A stretch of 11,204 nt of DNA. Origin: DATIBL01 sp035457505. GTDB lineage: Bacteria; Patescibacteriota; Minisyncoccia; Phycocordibacterales; UBA6899. Position 1 is the first letter of the stretch; the number at the start of each line of letters is the position of its first letter. Below, piece by piece: positions 1 through 5,553 of the stretch. The translations under genes and the position numbers were made by a program. The notes under the pieces are model-generated. The model did no database searches. It was given only the letters and a program-made list of their open reading frames with translations, and had not been told where the DNA came from. The stretch covers positions 1-11,204 of the forward strand of contig DATIBL010000018.1 in assembly GCA_035457505.1 (NCBI GenBank). Direction: 5' to 3'.

Positions 1-2
1 CG

Positions 3-107
3 GATATTTCTGTTGCAACTCCGAATTCTTCCGACGGGTCAGATCCCGTCTTCGACCACGCGCGAGCAGAATTGCTTCGCGTGCTTGCGACACCGACATC
101 GCAATAG
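3..107 (+). CDS. C-terminal 34 residues of an unidentified protein (partial)
   Basis: Reading frame 3 is open from the window edge to a TAG at 105-107. It gives 34 residues ending in ELLRVLATPTSQ. The stop lies four bases before a perfect terminator hairpin, which is the main reason for preferring this frame over the other two, both of which stay open through the hairpin. The visible part is hydrophilic with a short amphipathic stretch near its end. No domain can be recognised from so little sequence. It converges with the minus-strand kinase gene and shares its terminator. Confidence 0.45.
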   Translation, partial: DISVATPNSSDGSDPVFDHARAELLRVLATPTSQ

Positions 108-110
108 AAG

Positions 111-136
111 AAACCCCCAATATGTTGGGGGTTTTG
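111..136. terminator. Bidirectional intrinsic terminator
   Basis: A perfect 10-bp inverted repeat, AAACCCCCAA at 111-120 and TTGGGGGTTT at 125-134, encloses the loop TATG. T residues follow on the plus strand. On the minus strand the arm is followed by TTTCTTCT. It sits between two converging genes (stops at 107 on plus and 141 on minus) and probably serves both. Confidence 0.85.
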
Positions 137-140
137 TGTG

Positions 141-1187
141 CTACGAAGCAAGTGCGATCTTTCGAATCTCTGAGCGTTTTGACCGGATCGAACGCGCAAG
201 CGCGAGCTGCGTGCGTGCTTTGAACATATTTTGCATACAGAGCGTAGGATATCGCGTCCGATCGAGGCGAAAGTACGACTCCTCGAATGCATCGGTTGCG
301 AAGCGTGCCGCAAGCTCGAGCGTCATACGAAGGATCGCGTTTGGGAGCGCCGTCCGTTCGTCGCGGTCGAGCTCGCTATGCTTGAGATAGCCACGCAGCA
401 TTGTGCGAAAGATCTCATCATCAAAATGTGCGCGATCCGGATCGTCTTCACCGCTCGGGTTCGCCCAGCTGCGCGCCGCATCCGCGAGATCGATGAGGAC
501 GGTCTCGTTCGCCATTGTATCGAGATCAAGAAGCGCGATTGCGCGCGTTCCAGATCGGTCGAAGCGGACATTCGAAAATTTGAGGTCGCCGTGGATGATG
601 CGATCTGGGAATCCCTCCCAGGTCGGTTCACGGAGAATCTCTTCAAGCTCGCAGACGATCGCGAATGCGAGCGAGTGGAGCGTATGCCACTTGGAACTTC
701 TGGCATTCGCGATCAGGACCGCGCGCAGTTTTCGGAGGATGCCTGCTGTGGCGTGGAAATCTGGCCGCACGTGCCGCATGCGGTACGGGTCCGACGCGCC
801 ACAAGCGTGGAATCGTCCCACGAGTGCGGCGGCACCTTCTGCCTGTGTGATGGTTCGGGGCTGCTCAAAACTGGATCCCGGGATGAATGTGAGCATTCGC
901 CAGACTCTTCCGCTGTCTTCGAGGCAGAGCGCTCCGGATCGGGTTCGAATGATGTGCGGGAGTTCAAGTCCGCAGGCGTTCCCGCGTTCCGTGATATGCG
1001 CATGGTCCTCGAGAACCTCGGCGCCAAAGACCGGATGAAGACGCTGGAGGATCGTCGGCTTGCGATACCGGAAGCGAACGCGGTAGGTATCGTTGATCCG
1101 ACCATGCCCGTAGCGACGGATGTCGACGACAGTATCGTGGATCGCAAATGCTTCGGCGATCGTGCAAAGCGGCAATGATGCAGCCAT
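141..1187 (-). CDS. NahK-like sugar kinase (APH/choline kinase fold phosphotransferase)
   Basis: The protein has 348 residues and an aminoglycoside-phosphotransferase/protein-kinase fold. An N-terminal segment with GHGRINDTYRV (about 27-37) and ILQRL (46-50) is the nucleotide-binding region. HGDLKFSN (199-206) supplies the catalytic Asp201 and metal-binding Asn206, and LLDLDTM (219-225) is the metal-binding DFG equivalent. The tail, with ARFATDAF-type and ARTQLALARSI motifs, also resembles N-acetylhexosamine 1-kinases. From family knowledge, these phosphorylate GlcNAc/GalNAc at C1 using ATP in the cytoplasm. Substrate here is inferred, and another small hydroxylated substrate is possible. The ATG at 1187 is preceded by no good Shine-Dalgarno site. 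The gene stands alone, divergent from the ComEC-like gene, and ends at the shared terminator. Confidence 0.8.
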   Translation of the reverse strand: MAASLPLCTIAEAFAIHDTVVDIRRYGHGRINDTYRVRFRYRKPTILQRLHPVFGAEVLEDHAHITERGNACGLELPHIIRTRSGALCLEDSGRVWRMLTFIPGSSFEQPRTITQAEGAAALVGRFHACGASDPYRMRHVRPDFHATAGILRKLRAVLIANARSSKWHTLHSLAFAIVCELEEILREPTWEGFPDRIIHGDLKFSNVRFDRSGTRAIALLDLDTMANETVLIDLADAARSWANPSGEDDPDRAHFDDEIFRTMLRGYLKHSELDRDERTALPNAILRMTLELAARFATDAFEESYFRLDRTRYPTLCMQNMFKARTQLALARSIRSKRSEIRKIALAS

Positions 1188-1213
1188 TGCGTATCTCGGA
1201 CAATTCTTTCCGA

Positions 1214-1242
1214 AGCATCGCTGTATTTTGGGCGCCCGTCAA
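1214..1242 (-). promoter_or_regulatory. Candidate promoter of the NahK-like kinase gene
   Basis: On the minus strand TTGACG (plus 1237-1242) is followed after 17 bases by GATGCT (plus 1214-1219). The -35 matches five of six consensus bases, but the -10 is weak. The predicted start gives a leader of about 20 bases before ATG 1187. Confidence 0.35.
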
Positions 1243-1268
1243 CGTGGTCGAGCGTTTTTCGGCGCCCA

Positions 1269-1277
1269 TGCTATGCT
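1269..1277 (+). promoter_or_regulatory. Extended -10 of the ComEC-like gene
   Basis: TG at 1269-1270, one base, then TATGCT at 1272-1277 form an extended -10. ATG 1285 lies 7 bases after the hexamer, so transcription should begin at or beside the start codon. The in-frame ATG at 1273 lies inside the -10 and would not be on that mRNA. No convincing -35 is seen. Confidence 0.5.
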
Positions 1278-1284
1278 CTCCCGT

Positions 1285-2145
1285 ATGCAATCCTGGTTTG
1301 CCCGCCGCCCGAAGATTGCCGTCCTTGCCGTCGGTGTGCTTCTCCTTGCGGCCATCTTTTCGGTCTTGCTTTCGCGAGAGCGCGAGGGATTGCGCGTGAC
1401 GTTTCTCGATGTCGGACAGGGTGACGCCGTTCTGATCGAGTCGCCGAGCGGAACCGCACTCCTCTATGATGGCGGTCCTGGCGCGCAGGTGCTTGCTCCT
1501 CTTGCTTCGGCATTACCCCTCTTCGATCGGACGATCGATATGGTCATTGCATCGCATCCGGACCGCGACCATATCGGAGGGCTGCTTGATGTGTTCGACC
1601 GCTATCAGGTCCGCGCGCTTCTTGAGCCCGGTGTTCGCTCGGAGAATGGGACCGATGCAGCGCTGCTTGCTGCGGCGGAGGCAGAAGGCGTTTCGCCGGG
1701 ACTCGCACGCGCAGGAGATATCCTCGATCTCGGGGGCGAAGCATACGCAGAAGTGTTGTTTCCGGACCGCGATGTTGTGGGCATGGAAACGAACAGCGCG
1801 TCGATCGTCCTTCGCGTGCGCTATGGAGAAACATCGCTCCTCCTTACCGGCGACCTTCCTGCATCGATCGAGACCTATCTGGTCGCCTCATCGCCTGAGA
1901 GTTTTCGCACAGACATTCTGAAGCTCGGACATCACGGGTCGCGGACCTCATCGGCAGACGCATTTCTTACCGCCGTTGCTCCCTCGATCGCGATCGTCTC
2001 GGCCGGCTGCGGAAACTCGTATGGGCATCCGCATACGGAAGTTCTTGAACGGCTCGCCGCACACAGGATCGCCGTGCGATCGACATGCGACTCGGGCAGT
2101 GTTGCTTTCGAAAGTGATGGGCGTACATGGAGCCAGTTGCGCTAA
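1285..2145 (+). CDS. Membrane-anchored ComEC/Rec2-type metallo-beta-lactamase protein
   Basis: The protein has 286 residues. A single membrane segment (about 9-29) follows a basic N-terminus, so the hydrolase domain is probably outside the membrane on the cell surface. LDVGQGDAVLIESP (41-54) is typical of the ComEC C-terminal domain. HPDRDHIGG (91-99) is the HxHxDH-like metal motif with Asp in place of the second His. LLLTGD ends in Asp190, HHGS follows at 216-219, and YGHPH at 246-250. Only the MBL domain and one anchor are present. The many-helix competence channel of full ComEC is absent, so this is a stand-alone member that may act on extracellular nucleic acid or another phosphodiester. 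Start 1285 is chosen from the -10 position. ATG 1273 would add four residues. Confidence 0.85.
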   Translation: MQSWFARRPKIAVLAVGVLLLAAIFSVLLSREREGLRVTFLDVGQGDAVLIESPSGTALLYDGGPGAQVLAPLASALPLFDRTIDMVIASHPDRDHIGGLLDVFDRYQVRALLEPGVRSENGTDAALLAAAEAEGVSPGLARAGDILDLGGEAYAEVLFPDRDVVGMETNSASIVLRVRYGETSLLLTGDLPASIETYLVASSPESFRTDILKLGHHGSRTSSADAFLTAVAPSIAIVSAGCGNSYGHPHTEVLERLAAHRIAVRSTCDSGSVAFESDGRTWSQLR

Positions 2146-2167
2146 GTGTTCTTCCTCAAGTCCTTTA

Positions 2168-2195
2168 CTTGTACAAGCCCTGGTGCTTGGATGAT
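2168..2195 (+). promoter_or_regulatory. Weak promoter/palindrome upstream of the 101-residue gene
   Basis: A perfect 10-base palindrome, CTTGTACAAG, lies at 2168-2177. TTGTAC (2169-2174) and GATGAT (2190-2195) could form a promoter with a short 15-base spacer. The palindrome overlapping the -35 could be an operator. Both readings are weak. The gene might instead be read from the upstream MBL gene, since no terminator separates them. Confidence 0.25.
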
Positions 2196-2207
2196 GCGGG
2201 AACCCTT

Positions 2208-2216
2208 GGAGGAGGG
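2208..2216 (+). promoter_or_regulatory. Shine-Dalgarno site deciding start 2221
   Basis: GGAGGAGGG lies 4 bases before ATG 2221. It decides against the longer reading that starts at 2146, whose extra residues look non-coding. Confidence 0.8.
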
Positions 2217-2220
2217 AATC

Positions 2221-2526
2221 ATGGGATTCACGAAACGCGGAGCCGAGAAGAAGCTCCGGCAGCTCCTTGATGCTGGGACGATCCATGATGCGCATGCGGT
2301 TGAGCGCATCATTACGGAGATCTGTTCGGCGACGCGGGACGGAGACGCCAATGCTCCTGACAGCGTGAAGCTCGCCGGCATTCTTTGGATGGCGGTGAAA
2401 GCGCGCCTCTTGGGCGAGGCGACGGAAGATGTGTTCCGTCAGCATATTCGGATCGTGCTCGATTATACGGCGTTCGGGGCACCGGACGACGTCGAGCTGC
2501 CGGACGTTCTTGAGGGCGTCGTGTAG
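2221..2526 (+). CDS. Conserved-looking small protein of unknown function (101 aa)
   Basis: I do not recognise this protein. It has 101 residues and looks soluble and mostly helical. A basic N-terminus (MGFTKRGAEKKLRQLLD) leads into an amphipathic helix with HAVERIITEIC. A more hydrophobic helix, KLAGILWMAVKARLL (about 50-64), follows, and the C-terminus is acidic (DDVELPDVLEGVV). There is no signal peptide or convincing membrane segment. The strong Shine-Dalgarno site fixes the start. A terminator follows the stop within four bases, so the gene is the last of its unit. Codon use matches its neighbours. The helical pattern would suit a small regulatory or adaptor protein, but that is a guess. 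Confidence 0.75.
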   Translation: MGFTKRGAEKKLRQLLDAGTIHDAHAVERIITEICSATRDGDANAPDSVKLAGILWMAVKARLLGEATEDVFRQHIRIVLDYTAFGAPDDVELPDVLEGVV

Positions 2527-2529
2527 AGA

Positions 2530-2550
2530 GGGCTCAGTCGGGCCCTTTTT
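2530..2550 (+). terminator. Intrinsic terminator after the 101-residue gene
   Basis: GGGCTC (2530-2535), loop AGTC and GGGCCC (2540-2545) form a 6-bp stem with one G-T pair. TTTTT follows at 2546-2550. Confidence 0.8.
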
Positions 2551-2557
2551 CGTATCC

Positions 2558-2585
2558 TTGACGAAAGCAAAATATTTGATATAAT
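2558..2585 (+). promoter_or_regulatory. Sigma-70-type promoter of the 196-residue gene
   Basis: TTGACG at 2558-2563, 16 bases, then a consensus TATAAT at 2580-2585. The predicted start near 2592 gives a leader of about 50 bases. This gene therefore has a conventional leader, unlike most first genes in the window. Confidence 0.75.
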
Positions 2586-2607
2586 TCAACAAACTTGTTT
2601 TTTCAAC

Positions 2608-2636
2608 GCGCGAAAGCGCACTTTCAAGGAGGAGGG
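2608..2636 (+). promoter_or_regulatory. Leader hairpin and Shine-Dalgarno site
   Basis: GCGC-GAAA-GCGC (2608-2619) is a short hairpin with a GNRA tetraloop. It lies just before a very strong AAGGAGGAGGG (2626-2636) serving ATG 2641. The hairpin may protect the 5' end or keep the ribosome site open. It does not include the ribosome site. Confidence 0.55.
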
Positions 2637-2640
2637 CATC

Positions 2641-3231
2641 ATGCCTCGTCTCATCATTCGTGAATCGTTCCGTTCCGGGGGCTTTGGGAAACTCAAGGAG
2701 ATGGACCGCGAACAGGTTCGCCGCCGCTCAGAGATCAACGTCTGGGTGGACGTCGGCACGATCATTCTACGTGCGGTTGTTCCTCGCGCGCTGTGCCCCG
2801 AGGACCTTCCCATTCGGGAGCCGAAGGATCGCGCAACGAACGGCGTCCCAGGGCGCATTATCCTCGAGCAGCATCTCGCGAAGGACCGGAATCACCGGAG
2901 CGCGTCGTGCGCGTTCCATTCGATCCCGGATTTCTATCTCGTGGACGGCTATGCAATGGAAGGGAAGTTTGGTGACACGATGGCGCTTGCTTTCGTGCTC
3001 TCCCGAACTCGCCGCGCCGAGATGGTGGGTGCCGCTGTCGATCGTGCGTTCGCCGATACGCTTCTGCGCGAATATGCGGATGTGCGCATCTATGAGAATC
3101 CCGAAGTGCGCGCCGCCGACGGAACACAGCTCTCCGAGAAGAACCTGAGTGTGAACTTCCTCCAGCCGGTGGAACCGACCAATACGCTCTGCTTCGTCTT
3201 CCGGCCGGGAAAGCCGCGCAACGGCGCCTGA
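2641..3231 (+). CDS. Unknown protein (196 aa), single-gene unit with strong expression signals
   Basis: I do not recognise this protein. It has 196 residues with no signal peptide or membrane segment. The N-terminal 35 residues are rich in Arg, Lys and Glu. A beta-like stretch, INVWVDVGTIILRAVV (about 32-47), follows. The middle contains HSIPDFYLVDGYAMEGKFGD. The end, with LSVNFLQPVEP and TLCFVFRPGK, again looks beta-rich, suggesting a compact alpha/beta domain. A consensus promoter, a very strong Shine-Dalgarno site and a UUCG terminator make it a self-contained, probably well-expressed unit. The neighbouring 101-residue gene is separated by a terminator, so no operon is implied. No function is assigned. 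Confidence 0.75.
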   Translation: MPRLIIRESFRSGGFGKLKEMDREQVRRRSEINVWVDVGTIILRAVVPRALCPEDLPIREPKDRATNGVPGRIILEQHLAKDRNHRSASCAFHSIPDFYLVDGYAMEGKFGDTMALAFVLSRTRRAEMVGAAVDRAFADTLLREYADVRIYENPEVRAADGTQLSEKNLSVNFLQPVEPTNTLCFVFRPGKPRNGA

Positions 3232-3251
3232 TCCTTGCTTCGATGTTTCTT

Positions 3252-3279
3252 CGACCCGCTTCGGCGGGTCGTTCCTTTT
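3252..3279 (+). terminator. Intrinsic terminator with UUCG loop
   Basis: CGACCCGC (3252-3259) pairs perfectly with GCGGGTCG (3264-3271) around the very stable tetraloop TTCG. TTCCTTTT follows. It ends the 196-residue gene. Confidence 0.85.
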
Positions 3280-3297
3280 GAGGAAGCACCGCATATC

Positions 3298-3321
3298 AAA
3301 AGCCCCCGCGATGGGGGCTTT
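3298..3321. terminator. Terminator of rpmB, able to act in both directions
   Basis: AAAGCCCCC (3299-3307) and GGGGGCTTT (3313-3321) form a 9-bp stem with loop GCGAT. Read on the minus strand, the arm runs into TTTT. It lies 15 bases beyond the rpmB stop and back-stops the convergent plus-strand gene. Confidence 0.85.
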
Positions 3322-3336
3322 ATCATTTCGGTCGGC

Positions 3337-3555
3337 TTATTTTGCCGCTCTGATCTCAAGATGCTTGTTCGCCTTGAGGCAGCGCGTGCAGAGCTTGATG
3401 CGTCCTCCGCCATTGGCCGCGGGAATAGCCGCCCACTGGAGGTTGGGGTACTTGCGGCGGTCGCCGGAAGGGTTGAATTTGGTGGCGCGAATACGGTTCG
3501 AATAGTGTCCAGCCATTTTCGATCCTTTTCCGCAGATTGGGCAGGTCTTGGTCAT
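3337..3555 (-). CDS. rpmB: 50S ribosomal protein L28, zinc-ribbon (C+) form
   Basis: The protein has 72 residues, normal for bL28, a large-subunit protein near the tRNA exit region. CPICGKGSKMAGHYSNRIRATK matches the family's opening, in which a CxVTGK-type start is followed by a G(N/H)xxSH-like segment. RRKYPNLQW (33-41) is the conserved PNLQ block. Two CxxC pairs, Cys5/Cys8 and Cys56/Cys59, form a complete zinc site, so this is the zinc-binding paralogue type. No Shine-Dalgarno is seen. The ATG at 3555 lies 6 bases after a -10-like AATACT, which suggests a leaderless message. The gene is transcribed away from the site-2 protease gene. Confidence 0.93.
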   Translation of the reverse strand: MTKTCPICGKGSKMAGHYSNRIRATKFNPSGDRRKYPNLQWAAIPAANGGGRIKLCTRCLKANKHLEIRAAK

Positions 3556-3561
3556 ACTTCG

Positions 3562-3567
3562 AGTATT
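3562..3567 (-). promoter_or_regulatory. Possible -10 of rpmB
   Basis: On the minus strand AATACT matches TATAAT at four of six positions and lies 6 bases before ATG 3555. That spacing is the one seen at the clearer leaderless starts in this window. The case is weak on its own and is supported mainly by the shared spacing. Confidence 0.35.
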
Positions 3568-3577
3568 GTGCCGAGCA

Positions 3578-3586
3578 TGCTATCAT
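3578..3586 (+). promoter_or_regulatory. Extended -10 of the site-2 protease gene
   Basis: TG at 3578-3579, one base, then TATCAT at 3581-3586. ATG 3597 lies 10 bases downstream. The in-frame ATG at 3585 overlaps the -10 and can be excluded as the start if this promoter is used. A weak TTCGAG (3558-3563) sits 17 bases upstream. Confidence 0.5.
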
Positions 3587-3596
3587 GGTCTCCGTC

Positions 3597-4217
3597 ATGA
3601 CGCAAGAGGTAGACATTTTCTTCCATGTCGCGGTGCTCGTCTTCTCCGTGGTCGCCCACGAGGTGTCGCACGGCTACGCGGCGCTCGCGCTCGGCGACCG
3701 GACGGCGCTGTATGCCGGACGGCTGACGATGAATCCGATCAAGCACATTGATCCGATCGGGTCGGTGCTTCTTCCGCTCCTTATGGTAGTGGCACAATCG
3801 CCATTTTTGCTCGGCTGGGCCAAGCCGGTGCCGTACAATCCCTATAATCTTCGCGATCAGCGCTACGGCGATCTCAAAGTCGCACTCGCCGGGCCGGCGA
3901 CGAACTTTGCCATTGCGTTTGTTTTTGGCCTTGTTCTGCGATTTTTTGGCGATGCGGCAACTCCGGCGATGATTGTACTCCTTGATACGATCGTGGTAAT
4001 CAATATCGTGCTTGGCGTGTTCAATATGATTCCGATCCCGCCGCTCGATGGCTCCAAGGTCTTGTTCAGTTTCCTTCCGTTCCGATTTCGATACATTGGG
4101 GAGTATCTTGAGCGCTATCAGCTCATCTTCTTTATCATCTTCATCCTGGTCATCTGGCCGCTCCTCTCGCCGGTGATCTATTTCCTGCACGCGCTTGCCA
4201 CCGGTTTCGGCTTGTAG
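3597..4217 (+). CDS. Site-2 protease family membrane metalloprotease (M50)
   Basis: The protein has 206 residues and is mostly membrane-embedded. The first hydrophobic helix carries AHEVSHG with the zinc ligands His21 and His25 and the catalytic Glu22. A further hydrophobic segment (about 55-73) is followed by ALAGPATNFAIAFVFG (96-111). VFNMIPIPPLDGSK (141-154) supplies the third zinc ligand, Asp151. Two C-terminal hydrophobic stretches (about 174-205) complete the core. There is no PDZ domain, so it belongs to the small SpoIVFB/YwhC-like group rather than RseP. These proteases cleave membrane-bound substrates within the bilayer. No substrate such as an anti-sigma factor is visible nearby. 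Start 3597 is set by the promoter position. Confidence 0.9.
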   Translation: MTQEVDIFFHVAVLVFSVVAHEVSHGYAALALGDRTALYAGRLTMNPIKHIDPIGSVLLPLLMVVAQSPFLLGWAKPVPYNPYNLRDQRYGDLKVALAGPATNFAIAFVFGLVLRFFGDAATPAMIVLLDTIVVINIVLGVFNMIPIPPLDGSKVLFSFLPFRFRYIGEYLERYQLIFFIIFILVIWPLLSPVIYFLHALATGFGL

Positions 4218-4228
4218 GAGGGGGATGC

Positions 4229-4257
4229 TTGCAATTTTTCGGACCCTGGAGTAGAGT
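4229..4257 (+). promoter_or_regulatory. Candidate promoter of rpsL-rpsG
   Basis: TTGCAA (4229-4234) and TAGAGT (4252-4257), each four of six to consensus, are separated by 17 bases. The predicted leader is about 28 bases. A second AT-rich block, TTTTATTTT, lies just before ATG 4292 and resembles the block before fusA. A start closer to the gene is therefore also possible. Confidence 0.4.
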
Positions 4258-4291
4258 GTCGCTACCTCTGTTTGGGGGTTTTATTTTGACC

Positions 4292-4708
4292 ATGCCGACC
4301 ATCAATCAACTCATCAAGCGAAACCGGAAGATCATCCGCCGCAAGTCTAAAGCGGTGGCTATGGGTCGCGGCTTCAACCATATTCAGAATCGCCCGATCT
4401 ACTACTCGTCGCCGTTCAAGCGCGGCGTGTGTACGAAGGTCACCACGATGACTCCCCGCAAGCCGAACTCCGCGATCCGAAAGGTCGCCCGCGTGCGCCT
4501 GACGAACGGCATGGAGATCACGGCATATATCCCAGGTATCGGTCACAAGCTGCAGGAGCACTCTGTTGTCGTTGTCCGCGGTGGGCGCGTCAAGGACGTC
4601 GGTCTCCGCTATCAGATCGTCCGCGGCCGCCTCGATGCGTCCTCGGTCGAAAATCGCAAGCAGGGCCGCTCGCAGTACGGTGCCAAGCGCGACAAGAAGG
4701 CGAAGTAA
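4292..4708 (+). CDS. rpsL: 30S ribosomal protein S12
   Basis: The protein has 138 residues. MPTINQLIKRNRK is the standard S12 start, which fixes ATG 4292. KRGVCTKVTTMTPRKPNSA (43-61) is the decoding-centre loop, and QEHSVVVVRGGRVKD (88-102) leads to the second loop. Three features stand out. A segment of about 13 extra residues lies between the N-terminal helix and KRGVC (about 24-41). The E. coli Lys42 position is Arg56. The loop reads KDVGLRYQ where nearly all bacteria have KDxPGVRYH, so one residue, the proline, is missing. The reading frame is otherwise intact to the stop. rpsG follows after 18 bases, as in the str operon. There is no clear Shine-Dalgarno site. Confidence 0.95.
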   Translation: MPTINQLIKRNRKIIRRKSKAVAMGRGFNHIQNRPIYYSSPFKRGVCTKVTTMTPRKPNSAIRKVARVRLTNGMEITAYIPGIGHKLQEHSVVVVRGGRVKDVGLRYQIVRGRLDASSVENRKQGRSQYGAKRDKKAK

Positions 4709-4726
4709 TCTCCCAAACATCACGTT

Positions 4727-5194
4727 ATGCGCAGAAAGGTCAAAAATCGCAACGTCCGCCAGCCGGACCTCGCGTACAAATCGGTCAAGGTGACGCAGCT
4801 CATCAATACCGTCATGGAGTGCGGCAAGAAGGCCGTCGCTCAGAAGGTCGTCTATCGCACGTTCGAGATCATCAAGGAGCAGACAAAGCTCGAGCCCTTG
4901 GAGGTTTTCGAGACCGCGGTCCGCAACGCCGGTCCTGTTATGGAGGTCCGCTCGCGCCGCGTCGGTGGAGCCAACTATCAGGTTCCGCGCGAAGTGCGCC
5001 CGGAGCGCCGCATGTTCCTCGCACTCCGCTGGATCATCGAGGCTGCCCGCAATGGAAAGGGAAAGCCGATGGCCGAGAAGCTTGCAGCAGAGATCATCGC
5101 CGCGTCAAAGAACGAAGGAGAGTCCATCAAGAAGCGCGAGAACGTGCACAAGATGGCGGAGGCGAACAAGGCATTTGCTCACTTCGCCTGGTAA
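4727..5194 (+). CDS. rpsG: 30S ribosomal protein S7
   Basis: The protein has 155 residues, normal for uS7, which nucleates assembly of the 30S head and lines the E site. It shows the start MRRKVKNRN, the AVRNAGPVMEVRSRRVGG block (about 65-82), and YQVPREVRPERR (84-95), all hallmark S7 segments. The C-terminal FAHFAW replaces the usual FxHYRW. The gene is 18 bases after rpsL and no Shine-Dalgarno is visible before ATG 4727. It is probably translated by coupling or re-initiation. Its TAA stop (5192-5194) is the first part of the long hairpin that follows. fusA, normally next in the same unit, is separated by 435 bases and has its own promoter signals. Confidence 0.96.
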   Translation: MRRKVKNRNVRQPDLAYKSVKVTQLINTVMECGKKAVAQKVVYRTFEIIKEQTKLEPLEVFETAVRNAGPVMEVRSRRVGGANYQVPREVRPERRMFLALRWIIEAARNGKGKPMAEKLAAEIIAASKNEGESIKKRENVHKMAEANKAFAHFAW

Positions 5195-5321
5195 AAAACG
5201 TACAATTTCAGAGCGGAGCTTGGTGTTCCCGCGGGTAGTTCGGTCGATGTACCATTGTACATCTTCCCTCGCATACCCTTAGTCCACACCATCGCTCCGC
5301 AGCTGAAATAGTACGTTTTTT
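5193..5321 (+). repeat. Long near-perfect inverted repeat/hairpin after rpsG
   Basis: AAAAAACGTAC (5193-5203) pairs with GTACGTTTTTT (5311-5321). ATTTCAG (5205-5211) pairs with CTGAAAT (5303-5309), GCGGAGC (5213-5219) with GCTCCGC (5294-5300), and TGGTGT (5221-5226) with ACACCA (5286-5291). GGGTA (5233-5237) pairs with TACCC (5274-5278). GATGTAC (5246-5252) pairs with GTACATC (5257-5263) around a CATT loop. That is 43 base pairs in 129 bases. The six terminal T residues would make it a strong terminator of rpsL-rpsG, but the length is far beyond an ordinary one. A palindromic mobile repeat (MITE-like) or a structured RNA are alternatives. The region is visibly AT-richer than its flanks. Confidence 0.85.
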
Positions 5322-5357
5322 CGTATCCGATCAGTACTATTCGTACAGCTCTGCGGA
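5296..5357 (+). repeat. Alternative hairpin sharing the 3' arm of the long repeat
   Basis: The 3' arm of the long hairpin can also pair with a third, imperfect copy downstream. TCCGC (5296-5300) pairs with GCGGA (5353-5357), AGCTG (5301-5305) with CAGCT (5346-5350), and AATAGTAC (5307-5314) with GTACTATT (5334-5341). This gives 18 pairs with small bulges. It excludes the upstream pairing. It is either an RNA switch or a decayed duplicate arm. Confidence 0.6.
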
Positions 5358-5385
5358 ACAAGAATGGTCCAGCCCGTCGCCCTCC

Positions 5386-5424
5386 ATCAAAATTACAGCA
5401 GTTTTTTGTTGGGTAGATTTTGAT
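5386..5424 (+). repeat. Third hairpin in the rpsG-fusA gap
   Basis: ATCAAAAT (5386-5393) pairs perfectly with ATTTTGAT (5417-5424). Inside, CAGCA (5396-5400) pairs with TGTTG (5407-5411) around a T-rich loop. It lies in the same AT-rich stretch as the long repeat and may be part of the same element. From here to 5513 I see no further structure or convincing gene. Confidence 0.5.
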
Positions 5425-5513
5425 ATCCTCCACTTCCTCTTCTGTGAATGAAATGCGCGGCACACGTTTTGTGAGATTTCGGAAAAATCCCTCGCACGGA
5501 CGGGCGCTCCGGC

Positions 5514-5542
5514 TTGCGATTTGGCGCTCTTTCGGCTACACT
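5514..5542 (+). promoter_or_regulatory. Distal fusA promoter candidate
   Basis: TTGCGA (5514-5519) and TACACT (5537-5542) are each four of six to consensus, with an ideal 17-base spacer. The predicted start is near 5549, about 80 bases before fusA and just ahead of a small terminator-like hairpin. Confidence 0.45.
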
Positions 5543-5553
5543 CGGTGACAACG

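Noticed and set aside
231..1178. 315-residue plus-strand ORF opposite the NahK-like gene
   Set aside because: The minus strand carries clear kinase motifs. The plus translation has no family features and no ribosome site.
3552..4190. 212-residue ORF antisense to the site-2 protease
   Set aside because: It has a charged low-complexity translation complementary to hydrophobic helices, a typical shadow.
4429..5238. 269-residue plus-strand ORF across rpsL and rpsG
   Set aside because: It lies out of frame inside two certain ribosomal genes and has a low-complexity Arg/Gly-rich translation.
5453..5548. 31-codon plus-strand ORF ending in the distal fusA promoter
   Set aside because: It has no Shine-Dalgarno or promoter at the right distance, and it is short and basic by composition. 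It is probably chance.
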